The notes beneath the pieces are model-generated. The model was given only the letters and a program-made list of their open reading frames with translations. It made no database searches and was not told the DNA's origin. From contig JABAKD010000002.1 in the NCBI GenBank assembly GCA_012845835.1, positions 16,322,129 to 16,386,128 on the forward strand: a stretch of 64,000 nt of DNA. Direction: 5' to 3'. Shown piece by piece: positions 41,256 to 51,419 of this stretch. The DNA comes from Undaria pinnatifida. Taxonomy: Eukaryota; Sar; Phaeophyceae; Laminariales; Alariaceae. Position numbers and translations under genes: made by a program. Numbering within the stretch: the first letter of the stretch is position 1; the number at the start of each line of letters is the position of its first letter.

Positions 41256-44200
41256 CTGTTGGGCGCGCGAACGCGGTCGGTGTTTGATAATGCGACGCTT
41301 GAAACATTAGAGGGACTTACCCTGGTGTCACTTAGGCGTTACCCGCACCCCGTGCCGCTGCAACAGAGTCCAATGGCACTGCCAATGGCACTGCCATTCA
41401 GCCACGTGCAGTTTTAGTTGACCTTTAAAACTGCATCTCCTTTTTTTCGGGGAAAAATGCTTGGAATTAGTGCGGAGAAAATGTATGCAACTTGTAGGAG
41501 GGTTAGGGGTGTAGGCCATCACAACATCGACACGTGGTGCCGTCGTTTCATCACCTACCTGTAGAGCTCGTCGTATATGAAACCCACGAAAAGCAGACTG
41601 TAGCTTTGTGACCGCCCGCTCGCTCGCTTGCCCCACCATGTGGACATTCAGGCCGCGCTCCCACAGCAGCAAGCCCCCTGCGCGCGACGCAACTGCAACA
41701 ACCTGCTCGTGCCGCCTATGCCACAGGCGTTGAATAATGCGCACCGCCTGATCTCGGCGGCGCGGCGTGATCGCTAAGTTAGCACCTTTTTGCAAGTCTC
41801 GGCCGTGATCGCAACTTTGCACGTGCTGAGCCTGACCCTTTTCTGATGAAAAGTTTTTTAGCTCAATCACGACGCAGTCGTTTTCGCCTTCGCTTCTCGC
41901 ATCGCAGACGCCGCCTCCGCTAGCGTGGAAGCGTAACTGTCGAGCGGCGAGATTTCCCCGCTCTTTGGCATGCCTCAGTTCAAGGTTTAACTCCGTCTCA
42001 AGTCTCCGCCTCGACGTTGTCATCACCGATGAGCCTGATCGTACGGCACTCCTACTACTGCTCGCCCCGTTTCCGGTCCGGGTTTGGGCGCCGTCCGCGT
42101 GGCCCCTAGACGCGACCCCTCTCTCCTCGCGTCTATGGCGGCGCCTCATGCTGGCACGCTCGTCGCGCCCCGCGAGGCAGACCCTTTCGAACGCGTCGCC
42201 GACAATCACTTCATCGTTGTCAGTCTTAACGCTTTCTCCTCTGCTTGCGCTCGGGCAAAAACCAGCGCGCCACCGACGACCCTCCGCGAGGACACGGCCC
42301 CACCTTACGGTACATCGGTTATCACGCGAATCCTGGACACACCAAAGGTCTGTGTCGGGAAGTTCGCCTCGGCACGAAGCACAGGTGTATCGCTTTCGCC
42401 GCCCGCCATCGCCGGCTCTGATACTTGTCAAGTTGGATGAGATGAGCCTCCCCTCGTTGCCATCGTCGTGTCTGGTATAATTCGAGTTCGGTGGGGTGGT
42501 TCCCCTCTCTCGGGTTGGGGCAGTATCCCTCTCCCCCCCCAGCTGGCCTGCCGTGCTGCCGCCTGCGGGAGTGGATGCCACAGCAACCCCCCCTCCCCTC
42601 GCTGAGTACGCTGTGTTGCCGCTCGTGGAATTACGGGAATCGACCTCGCTTCGACTTGCGGTTCTTTCTGCGTGGGTGTCGTTGAAAATGGTGTCCCCGC
42701 ACCATGGGCACTGCTGCGGCTCGTCGACGATGTCCAGATGCGAAGCGTTAGGCTCGCTGGCAGTGTGATCGCTGATAGCGTGGCCGGTTTGCTCGTCGAT
42801 AGCACCGTCGGGTTGTCCGGCGGAAGCTATGCTGTTCACGGTTATGGAACGGGCTTCGCGGCTGTTTCTTCTGCTTGGTTCGGTCGCGTCGGAGAGTAGG
42901 AATGGGAGTACCGCGTCGGCTCGTCGGCCGTACGTTTTCGCCGCCGCTCGCCAGTGCGCCGCAGTGTCAACGGCAACACCGTCCGCCCGCACAAGCTGGA
43001 ACATTGGGGGGGGGACAAGCACACGAGGAAAGATAATTGGGAGGGGGAGTCATCCCACGGTAGGGTGCCCGTGCAGCAGATTCTAAGAAATTTCTGAGCT
43101 CCTAACATGAGGAGCTAGCTCAATATCAACATCATCATCAACATCACCCGAAACATGACTTCGAAGGCATTCGTTCGCGCAATCCAACCAAGCAGAGAAC
43201 CTAAAACACAAGGTCACAAGGCCACAAGGTCACAAGGCCACAAGGTCACAAGGTTACAAGGTCACAAGGTGAGACGGTGAGACGGTCAATCAACATCTAC
43301 CGTGGGATGAGTCGGGAACACACAGACGAACAAACGTAATGGAGAGGGAGCGCACACGCGAGGACACGCAACTTGGCGGGGGGGGGGGGGGGGGGGGGGC
43401 GTACACACAAGGAAAGAGAAAGAGGTTTACGGGTGGGCCATGTGCCTGTAAGAAGGCGCGGGGGTATGTCTGCTCGCTACCATGCATGGCCGTAGTGGTA
43501 TGACCATAGGGTATAGTAGTTATTTGTAGCTATTATACCCTCGCATTTCTACAATGCCGGGACGGAGCATGTCGGGTTTTCACCGAACAGGCGGTGCGAA
43601 AGGGGGGGTGGATAGCGAGGGAAGCGAGGGTTTTAGCGGCAGTTGGGGACTTCGGCTGCAAAACCTTGACGAAATAGAATAAAATGGTGATCGACCGCAG
43701 AGATCGACCACACGAAAAGAGCACAGGCTGCCGGGTTAGATAATGTCGCTTTTCGACCTTAAACTGAGCTGTACGCCACGCGCGCTGCATTACACTATTT
43801 AAAGTGCTACACGCTTGCGCTGCAGGAAACTGTTGGTCGGATTGTATCTCGCTTTTTCGGCCGTTTTATTTGGGCCCTCATAATGGTTCACAGCAAACGA
43901 AACTGATCTTTCGATCCTTGACGAGGGGGGGGGAGGAGGGGCTGAAAATACTCAGCTACAATGCCCCCGACCTCTGGCGACAAGGATATCGCGCTGCCCT
44001 ATTAGATGTAGCCGAGAATGACACCACGAAAAAACAGCTCACCCGCGGGCAGCTAAGCGCGATGGTATCGGCGTAATTTGGACACGCCGACGCCGGGTTG
44101 TCGTGCAGGCGAACCTCGCGTATATCGCCGCACGCTTGAAGGCACCGCGCGATTTCGTCCGGGTCCCTGAGCCTGTTGAAGCTCGCATCGAACGAGCGCA

Positions 44201-47200
44201 GCAGCGGGCACCCCGCCAGAGACCAACGCCCGCCGAGGGTTTCCAGACAATTGTCCTGCAAGTGCAAGACTTCTAGAGTAGGGAGCCACACAGCAACGCT
44301 CCCATCGTCAGCGTACGTCCCACCTTGAGCTAACGCCGACCTTCCTCCCTCCCCTCTTCCCCCGCCTTGAGCGAACGCCCCTCTACCCCTCCCTCCAGCC
44401 CTTCTCCCTGTTTGAGCAAACGCCGAGCCCCCCCCCTCTAAACCATCACCAGAGTCACCTCCACTCCCGGACTCTTCAAGGGCGGAACTTGGGTTGCTTC
44501 CGCCGTTTTTGGGCTCTTGGTGCCTCGGACACCTCCCCAATCCCACACCCGATCCCCCAGGCACCTCCGATGACGCTTTTTTCGATGATGAGTTTTCCAA
44601 GTCCGTACACCTTTGCCGAGCGAGGGTGACAGATGGCGGGGTCTGCGGAAGTGGAGCGTGCGCCCACGCCCCCATGTGGCTTATCTGGTTCCCGCTCAGC
44701 CAGAGCTCGCTCAGCAGCGGGAGACAAAGCGGGGAGGGGGGCTCTCGCAAAAGGTTTTGGCTTAAAACGAGGGTGGAGAGGGCGGGGCACGACTCCAGGC
44801 CTCGTCCGTCCAACGCGTTGAGCTGGTTCCGTCCGAGGTCAAGGTGGGTTAGGGATGTCAACCGGTCCAAAGCTCGGGGGTGGACGGACTCGATACGGTT
44901 GTGGTATAACTCTAGCTTCTGAAGTCCGCCGCAAGTTACAGCTGATTCAGAGCTGAGAAGCGGCTTTGTAGATTGCGCGAAAAGTGACTTGGTGGAAAGC
45001 GTGTTGGGGGGAGAATGTGTCATCAGGGCAGCGGAAAACCCTTCGGGCAGCTTCCTGATGTGGTTGCTGTTGGCCGAAAGCTCTACAAGGGAGGGTAAGG
45101 AAGCCAGCTCGTGGAGAGAGGTCAGGTGGTTGATGTCCAGCCGGAGCTCGCGAAGGTTCGGCAGTCCTGACAGGCCTCGGAGCGACGTGAGGCGGTTGTC
45201 CCTGCGTGGCAAAAAAAGTGTTTTCCGGGGGAAAAATAGTCGGGAGGGAATCCTTCTCGACTTTATCAGACCCGTGCTATGGTATAGGCACGCGATCTGT
45301 TCTCTTTTTTTTTTGTTTTTTTTCTGGGGATCCTCGCTTGAGTAGCTCTAGAACTTTCCCAGAAACTGATTTTGGGGAAAAAATAAAACAGATACCCGAG
45401 GAGACGATCAATCCCATGGCCTAGCTAGGAATACTGATTTTGGGGAAAAATAAAACAGATACCCGAGGAGACGATCAATCCCATGGCCTAGCTAGGAATA
45501 AAAAAAACGAGAGCCATTGCAACAAAAAATAACAAAAAATCCGACGGTTTTGGGTTCAGGAACACCCTGTTCATTCAGAAGCCGTTCCAGACAAAAACTG
45601 CTACTGCTATCGAGGCACACGTCGCGATCGGACACGAGAAACATGGCGACAAGAATGAACGATGACTACGGTATCGGCCACGTGGGGTATCGCAGGCTGC
45701 TCGGGTAGGGTGTGCATCCGAGCTGCGGTGTAAGGAGCTGCAAGTCACGCGCGCGCGTGGCATGGTGGTGCTAGCACTGTCTGCTTGCACCGCTCGTTCT
45801 GGACGCTTGAATAGATTGTGATCGTCGCTTTCTTTGTTCGGTACACCATAATCAAGATGTCAAAAAGTTCCAAAAGCGTTAGTCAAGCTGTGTGTAAATA
45901 GCCCTGCCTAACGTAAGGGGAGACGAAGAGGAGGAGATGCTCTCACAAAACAATAACAGTATTTGCCTCGAAGCGCAAAACTGCCCGGTCTTCTTGGCGG
46001 GGACAAAGAGCACCAATGACCAAAATCACCCCCAGAGGCTACGACTCCTAACCCGTCGCCGATCGCACTCCAAATGATAACACGAGGCGATCTGGACACT
46101 CACGCGCGAAGCCTTCGTGTTGGCCTTCCGTGCCATTTTTATTCTCAACCCAATTACAACGCGCCCTAGCTCACGGAAGGCATTCGTACACCTGTATCAC
46201 GGGCGGCAAAAAAAGGCATCGCTGTTTTCGGCAAACTCGCCTGAGACCCAGCCGTACGAGCGTCGTGCTTGCAACCAGACCCGCAGGGGACGACAGCCGA
46301 TTCACGTTCAGCGACAGCGACTTGAGCGAGGTGCACTCTCGGAGCAACGATGCCGACGTCAGACCTTCCACGCACAGATCGAGCTCCGCTAGGTCCTCCA
46401 GAGGTCCGAGGTGGGAGAGCATATCAGCGGTCAAGTCACATTCCTCTCCGTCTCTCTCTGCCGGCCCCGCTCTACCCTCCCGAGACGAGGTGTGTCCGCT
46501 CCCTCCATTTCCTGCAGCAGACGAACTTTCGCGAGGATGATGGCAAGCGCTGTTGTCGCAATTTATGCCATCGACAAGATGCTTACCGAGACACTTAGAG
46601 GAAGCCGTAGAACCGCCAAATTTGCTCAGTTTGTTCGAAGAACCTTCGAGTTTACTCGAAGCATTCAGAGACCTAACTAAAATTCTACCCAGGCGACCTT
46701 TATAGCACTCCCTACGTCTCGCCCATTCCTGCACCAATTCCTTGCTGTGCTGTTCCGATCCCATCTGCAGTGCAGACCTCGCGCGAATGTCCTTATGGGC
46801 CCCCAATCCTGAACCGGGCTGATCGCGAACGGATTGTGGGGGGGGCGTGCATATCAACCTCCGTGCGGCGGCGATTCCTCTGGGGTCCATGGCCCGCTGG
46901 ATAGGCGTTGATCTCGCGCGGGCTTGCGCGCGAAGATTTTCTTGGTCGAGGCGATGCTCGACGTTCCAAACCGAGCACCCCCGGTCCTCTACTGCCATCT
47001 GGTGCCGTTCTGACCGGGAAACTGCCAGTCGATGACTGCGGGAACAATTTGCGGGCGACCGCGGAAAGGACGGGCAGGGGACCCGATTTGGAGGGGGAGA
47101 TATAATCATCGCATTATGCATGGGCATAATCCAAAAGAAAGAGACCCGATTTGGAGGGGGAAGATATAATCATCGCAATATGCATGGGCATAATCCAAAA

Positions 47201-50200
47201 GAAAGGGACCTGATTTGGAGGGGGGATATATAATCATCGCATGATGCATGGGCATTATTCAAAAGAAAGGGGCCCATTTTGGACCGAGGGGGGGGGGGGC
47301 AGTCATCATTTGTTGCTTGCCTTAGTCGTTTGACCATTGACCACGCGTCTATTTCGAGACAGAGCACCGTTCACCGTTCCCATTCCTAATAGAGATACCT
47401 CCAACTTTTGGGCGCTCATTTCGTCTTTGCCGAAACTTTTTTTTGTTCTCAAATGTGGGGAGAGAAAGTAACTCGTGTATGTATGAAGGCACGAAGAGCA
47501 AGATCACAGCACAGCCGTTCTGCATGATCCTCTGAAAAATTCGAGGTACTATCGTCGATGCCATCAGCAGACTCTACTCCACGTTTGGCGGAGTAGGTTG
47601 TGGCGTATAAGTTGTACACACAAAACTGCATCAGAATTGGACCTGCGTACAGGTTAATTGGATAATAAGTTGTGTGTTGCGTTCTGCTGGTGGGCACGCA
47701 CAATCGCACCGCACCTCGCACGAAAATAACACCCGACGAACGTATGAATTACAGTAGAGGTCCCCCAGTAAGGCGGTAGTGTGGTATAGAGAGCAATACG
47801 ACCGCCTTATAGGGGGAAGCCGCCTTATTCATGCCAGGTTATGAGTGCAATTACCTATTAATAGTCGCGGTAAGCAATGATGACCGCCTTATATCGGGAC
47901 GCCGCCTGATTCAGACCGCCGTATGGAGAGATCCCTACTGCATCCCTTTTCCTACTCCAAAACCTTTCCCACTCTAACTCCAAGTAATTAATCCCCAAAA
48001 CATGTTTCATGGTTACAGGCTGCAGCGCTAAAGAGCTTAAGGCGATTTTATCCGATTTCTGTTCCTGCATCGAATCAGCGTCGTCAATTCTTACTTGTCG
48101 ATATGCGCCCGCTTTCTGGCCAGTGCGTCTTCGGCAGCCATCGCTCCGCACTCCATCGCCTGGGCTTTCTCTAAACAGCGGAGCTCTTGCGTGGCGAGGT
48201 CTTCAAGCTTCATCTTCACTGTTTCTGCTGCTTCGCGTCGCGCTCTATCAACCCGCTGAGCGTCTTGGCGTTCGAGGTCCAGCAAGGCACGGGTGTACCT
48301 CTCCTCCGCTCGCATGCGCGCTAACTCCTCCGCCCTCGTGTTTTTTTCGCGTCGGGCGAGGTACTTCCAGGCATTTGACGCCCGTTCATCTTCGTCCCTT
48401 GGTGGTCGCCACCAACACGCGGCAAGTTTGGACGCACAGTTGGCGGAAAAGGCGAAAACAAATGCGGAGCGGTGTAAGGCATAAATAGGCCCACGACGAA
48501 GACACGATTTAGTCGGTCGACACGTTATAGACACCGCTGTCAACGGTGAACGGCAGCGGGGGCGGCGGCGGCGGCTACTGCTGCTGCGGCGGCTATCTTT
48601 CGAACGTAGACCTTCTTTACGCTTGCTATTGCAAAGTTGCCCTAGCCCCTTGGCGTCGAACACCAAAATAGTGAGGAATCGTAATGAAAAACGTGACATT
48701 TTCACGAATCGCGACAGTATTCAGGAATCCTGACTTTGAATGGTTTTGAAGGTTTCCTTAACAAACGATGATAGGATTCCTGACAAACACACGTGATGTT
48801 CTTTTTAAACCTTGATATTTTATAATTTCGAAATGTCAGGGACCGTGGTGTTTTGTCAAGAATTGATTTTTGCGTGCGCTCGTTAGAAATGACCCTTAGA
48901 CTACCGTTGCAAGCATTACACTACTCTTGATTTTGCGTAGTTTGTCCCCAAAATAAAAATGTGGGCGACGTCGTAGAGGTGCTCACAAAAGCGCGACGAA
49001 ATGGTTGCTACAGCGGCGAAAGGCGTATCCCGTGCATTCTCCGCGCATATCTTACCTCATCGCAGATTGCTCCTGACGGCGGTTTCTCCGTTCCTCCTCC
49101 TTTTGTTTTGCTTCTAACGCGGCTACGCGCGTCGCCAGCTGCTGCTCTTGAAACATGCGATTCGTCTCCTCCAACTCCCGTCGACGAGTTGCCCGAGCCT
49201 GAGAAACATGGGCCCTAGTGGAGCGCCCCCTCCACACAGACTGGAAAACCAACGCCGACCTCACTTGCCTCGCTCTTGGTTTTACAACGAACACCCCAAG
49301 GGAAAATTAATAAAAAAACCAGGCGTGGGGCACAAGATGCAGGAGCGCAAACGGGTGATTGGTAATAGGACCGGTGGGGTGTCATAGGCAGCAGCAGCAG
49401 CAGCCTCAGACCTGGCAACGACGAATCCTCGATAGGGGAGGGCGTTGTCAATTATGTTTTGGTCGGGCGGGGGGGGGGGAGGTACTCAGTTTGTGCGTGG
49501 CCGTAGTCGTATGACCATAGACCCTCGTATCCCTACTATGTCGGGTTTTCACCAACCAGGCAGACATTGCTTGCACTAATCGCGAAGCGCCGTGAGGTGT
49601 TCGGCGAGTCGCAAGAAGGATGAACTACACCCTTCCAAGAACCGCTCGTAAGACGGACTCGTGCGTACCCAGGGGTAGGGTTTTTAAGTCTACCCTCCGG
49701 CGGATGGGCACGAAATAAGCTTAAGCCCCCCACATTCCCATATATACGTCGTGGCGCCCTACGACATAAGCACCCTCGAGTAGGGCAGATTACACATGAT
49801 CGCATCGTCCTACTACCTTACATTTTGAGTCTGATCGCCATTTGGTGGCGCCTCTTTTCCACAGACCCCGTTTTGTCCCGCTGTATCCTTCGCTCGACTT
49901 CCTCTTCTTGCACAGACGCTACCACCGCAGCAGTGTTTTGAGTGACATAAGTACCGTGAGCGCTTGGCGGCACCTCGCCTGAGAAACCGTCGCGTGCTTC
50001 CTTTAGTTCGTGCAAGATGGGTATTTCTTGCTGTTGCGCAGAGATTCGGTCGGCTTCGAATAACGGTATAGCTTGGGATTCGGGATCCAACCGTTCCATA
50101 ACGTCCTCCTTCTTCGCCCCAACATCCCGCTCTGTACCGTTCTCGGCTATCACCCCAACATCTGATACACGCGCCTGAATCCCCCGCACGGCATGGCAGG

Positions 50201-51419
50201 GCGTGGTTGGCGTCGGTAAAGAAGGCGTGCCGTCCGTTGTATCCACAAGCAGCCCCTGTTGTGCAGGCGGAGACCCCAGCACTGCCTGTCGGGAGGTGGT
50301 TGGCGTTGATGGATAAACAGTGACGTCCGGCACGCTGAATGTTGACATTTTTGAGGTTGAAGTTGGCTCGTCGTTCCATCCTGGTTGGGCGTCTTGTCCA
50401 TTCGGCTTCCCTGGTACAGATTGGACACGCGACGGGGAGGATTTCCCAGACACCCCCTTTGAGCGACAGGTGCGCACGACACTCTTGTCGTCCTCTCTAC
50501 TGCCGTCGTGCTTCACCCCCTTCAAACGATCAGCACTCACGACACTCCCGTCATCTTCTCTTCTATTCATGTCCTGGTCGCCAACGAAAACGTTCAGACT
50601 AGCATGCGCGACACCGCTGCCATCCTCTTTAGTGTTGTCGCGCTCGTCAATGTCAACGTTGAGACTGTCGCGAGACCGATTAGCCAGCGCCACCTGCTGT
50701 CGCGGAGCCTTGTCCCCGTTTGACGCTGAACATTCACCGCCAATGGTGTCAGTATGCGCCTCTCGCCCCCCCACCACACCGCCTCCTTTTTGCTGCCCGA
50801 GGAAATTGTCGTGCATGTCCGGGCAATGATTGTGAGTGTGCAGGGAAGATGCCACTGGCCCGAGGGCGAGATTGATGCTCCTGCACTCAAAATCGGGAAT
50901 TGTCTCCGGAGCCATGTGTTCCGTGAGATTGTCGTCCATGCTGCGGATGGTTTCTATCCGGTGTATCGAACCGACACAATCCCCCCCTGGATCGACAGCA
51001 CGTTCCCCTGACTCGACCACATCTTTAGCTGAATCTTCTTTCCCTGAATCGACAACATCTTTCGCTGAATCGAAAATTTCTTCCCTTTTACCAGTAGCCG
51101 CCACGTCGCTACTACGTGCGTGCCGTGTCTCGCTCCGCTGACGTGGAGAAGGAAGTGCCACGCGTGATACTTCGAGAATTTCCGCCGTTGCTCCCTCCAT
51201 GTACCGACGCACTCCGTCCGAGGAGCTCACAAACTGTGACCATTCTAGGCCGGCAAAAACGTCTTCGACGTTGTCGTTATCGGTGTAGTCGCTGGCTGAA
51301 TCTTCTAGCTCCGATTCTAGCTCATCCCTGTTGTCTTGTTTTCCATGGTTGTGGCTGAAGCTGTTGTCGTCGTCCTCTTTATGTGGAGAGTCGTCGGCAC
51401 TGCTATCCATGCCGTCCAT
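40410..51419 (-). CDS. LRRIQ1: LRRIQ1-like protein: IQ motifs, coiled coil, leucine-rich repeats, IQ motifs (7 exons)
   Basis: Seven exons join in frame to 2116 codons and a stop. Order: a long acidic, disordered N-terminus (to about residue 533); an IQ motif (ALVFQSVWRGRSTR); an E/R-rich coiled coil (to about 705); leucine-rich repeats (about 880-1356) closing with CPRLVRADG; a large insert; two IQ motifs (AVRIIQRLWHRR and AVTKLQSAFRGFHIRR); then ALDSARYVDEE and LSDPTVARAMMKRAKRLRKF. The last two blocks resemble the C-terminal part of vertebrate LRRIQ1. IQ motifs bind calmodulin or light-chain-like proteins, and LRRIQ1 is linked to motile cilia, so an axonemal role is the inference. One intron appears to be GC-AG. 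The exact start and the last few codons are less sure. Confidence 0.75.
41559..42995 (-). CDS. LRRIQ1: LRRIQ1-like gene, exon 6 (two IQ motifs, Cys-rich insert)
   Basis: Acceptor AATGTTCCAG|CTT, donor CTACAG|GTAGGT; 479 codons, phase 0. The start, LVRADGVAVDTAAHWRAA, completes the LRR cap begun by CPR. About 95 residues in stands CPWCGDTIF, and further on CASCRGELP and a few more cysteines, spaced like a zinc-binding unit. The end carries IIQRLWHRR and LQSAFRGFHIRRALQ, two IQ motifs. The long plus-strand open frames opposite this exon are shadows of its GC-rich coding sequence. Confidence 0.72.
43048..43313. mobile_element. MITE-like element with TCATCCCACGGTAG ends
   Basis: Left end TCATCCCACGGTAGG, right end CTACCGTGGGATGA: nearly perfect inverted repeats of 14 bp. 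It contains GCAGATTCTAAGAAATTTCT, GAGGAGCTAGCTCAATATC, GACTTCGAAGGCATTCGTTC and a run of CACAAGGTCA/CACAAGGCCA repeats. About 265 bp, no frame. It sits in the intron of the LRRIQ1-like gene upstream of exon 6. Confidence 0.7.
44043..45201 (-). CDS. LRRIQ1: LRRIQ1-like gene, exon 5 (main LRR exon)
   Basis: Acceptor TTGCCACGCAG|G, donor CCGCGG|GTGAGC. With AG from exon 4 it starts RDNRLTSLRGLSGLPNL and goes on through LRELRLDINHLTSL, LVELSANSNHI, LQKLELYHNRIESV, LTHLDLGRNQLNAL, LSTLVLSQNLL, LSELWLSGNQISHM, LEVLHLQDNCLETL, LRSFDASFNRL and IREVRLHDNPAS. These are SDS22-like repeats. Between the seventh and eighth lies a glycine-rich insert with three variants of A(F/L)AQ(T/G)G. Confidence 0.82.
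45370..45505 (+). repeat. Direct tandem duplication of about 64 bp
   Basis: CTGATTTTGGGGAAAAA, ATAAAACAGATACCCGAGGA and GACGATCAATCCCATGGCCT occur twice in direct succession, almost unchanged, which implies a recent event. It lies in the intron between LRR exons 4 and 5. Confidence 0.9.
46241..47035 (-). CDS. LRRIQ1: LRRIQ1-like gene, exon 4 (first LRRs)
   Basis: Acceptor TTCCCGCAG|T; 795 nt. A basic, disordered first part (HRLAVSRSERHQMAVEDRG, RRRECYKGRLGRILVRSL) is followed by LEDLAELDLCVEGLTSASLL, LKSLSLNVNRLSSPAGL and LVRLGL, the first leucine-rich repeats. The next repeat is completed by exon 5 only if the exon ends CTCAG|GCGAGT, a GC donor: L-G-L + AG|G gives LGLRDNRLTSL. Confidence 0.75.
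47088..47280 (+). repeat. Three-unit tandem repeat of about 63 bp
   Basis: Units contain GATTTGGAGGGGGA, ATATAATCATCGCATTATGC and GGGCATAATCCAAAAGAAAG. It lies in the intron just upstream (on the minus strand) of exon 4. Confidence 0.85.
47750..47942. mobile_element. Tc1/mariner-type MITE, CAGTAG ends
   Basis: Left TA|CAGTAGAGGTCCCCCAGTAA, right GGAGAGATCCCTACTG; inverted ends begin CAGTAG. Inside are GACCGCCTTATAGGGGGAAG and GCCGCCTTATTCATGCC. The right flank is CA in place of TA, so one side of the target duplication has changed. Confidence 0.6.
48095..48397 (-). CDS. LRRIQ1: LRRIQ1-like gene, exon 3 (coiled coil)
   Basis: Acceptor GACCACCAAG|G, donor CGACAA|GTAAGA; 303 nt, phases 2 and 2. 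It encodes RDEDERASNAWKYLARREKN, then a steady E/R/A/L pattern (LLDLERQDAQRVDRARREAA, MKLEDLATQELRCLEKAQAM) typical of a long coiled coil. WKYLARRE may be one more degenerate IQ-like helix. Confidence 0.75.
49056..49268 (-). CDS. LRRIQ1: LRRIQ1-like gene, exon 2 (first IQ motif)
   Basis: Acceptor AGAGCGAG|G, donor GATGAG|GTAAGA; 213 nt, phases 2 and 2. With AT from exon 1 it reads MQVRSALVFQSVWRGRSTRA, an IQ motif (A-x-x-F-Q-x-x-W-R-G-x-x-x-R), then RRRELEETNRMFQEQQLATR and KQKEEERRNRRQEQSAM, the start of the coiled coil. The acceptor lacks a strong pyrimidine tract. Confidence 0.72.
49822..51419 (-). CDS. LRRIQ1: LRRIQ1-like gene, first recognised exon (acidic N-terminus)
   Basis: The ATG at 51419 starts MDGMDSSADDSPHKEDDDNS; the exon ends CTCAAAAT|GTAAGG in phase 2. 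Mostly disordered, rich in D, E, S and T. It contains two tandem variants of DSAKDVV(D/E)SG and two of D(G/K)SVV. The end (EEEVERRIQRDKTGSVEKRR) turns into the coiled coil. The frame stays open upstream to GGCAG|GAACGG at 51446-51457, so an upstream exon and an earlier start remain possible. Confidence 0.68.

Noticed and set aside
41965..42899. Several plus-strand frames of 64-171 codons
   Set aside because: They are opposite a GC-rich exon of the LRRIQ1-like gene, whose minus frame continues in phase through seven exons.
46117..47105. Plus-strand frames opposite LRR exon 4
   Set aside because: Shadows of the coding minus strand.
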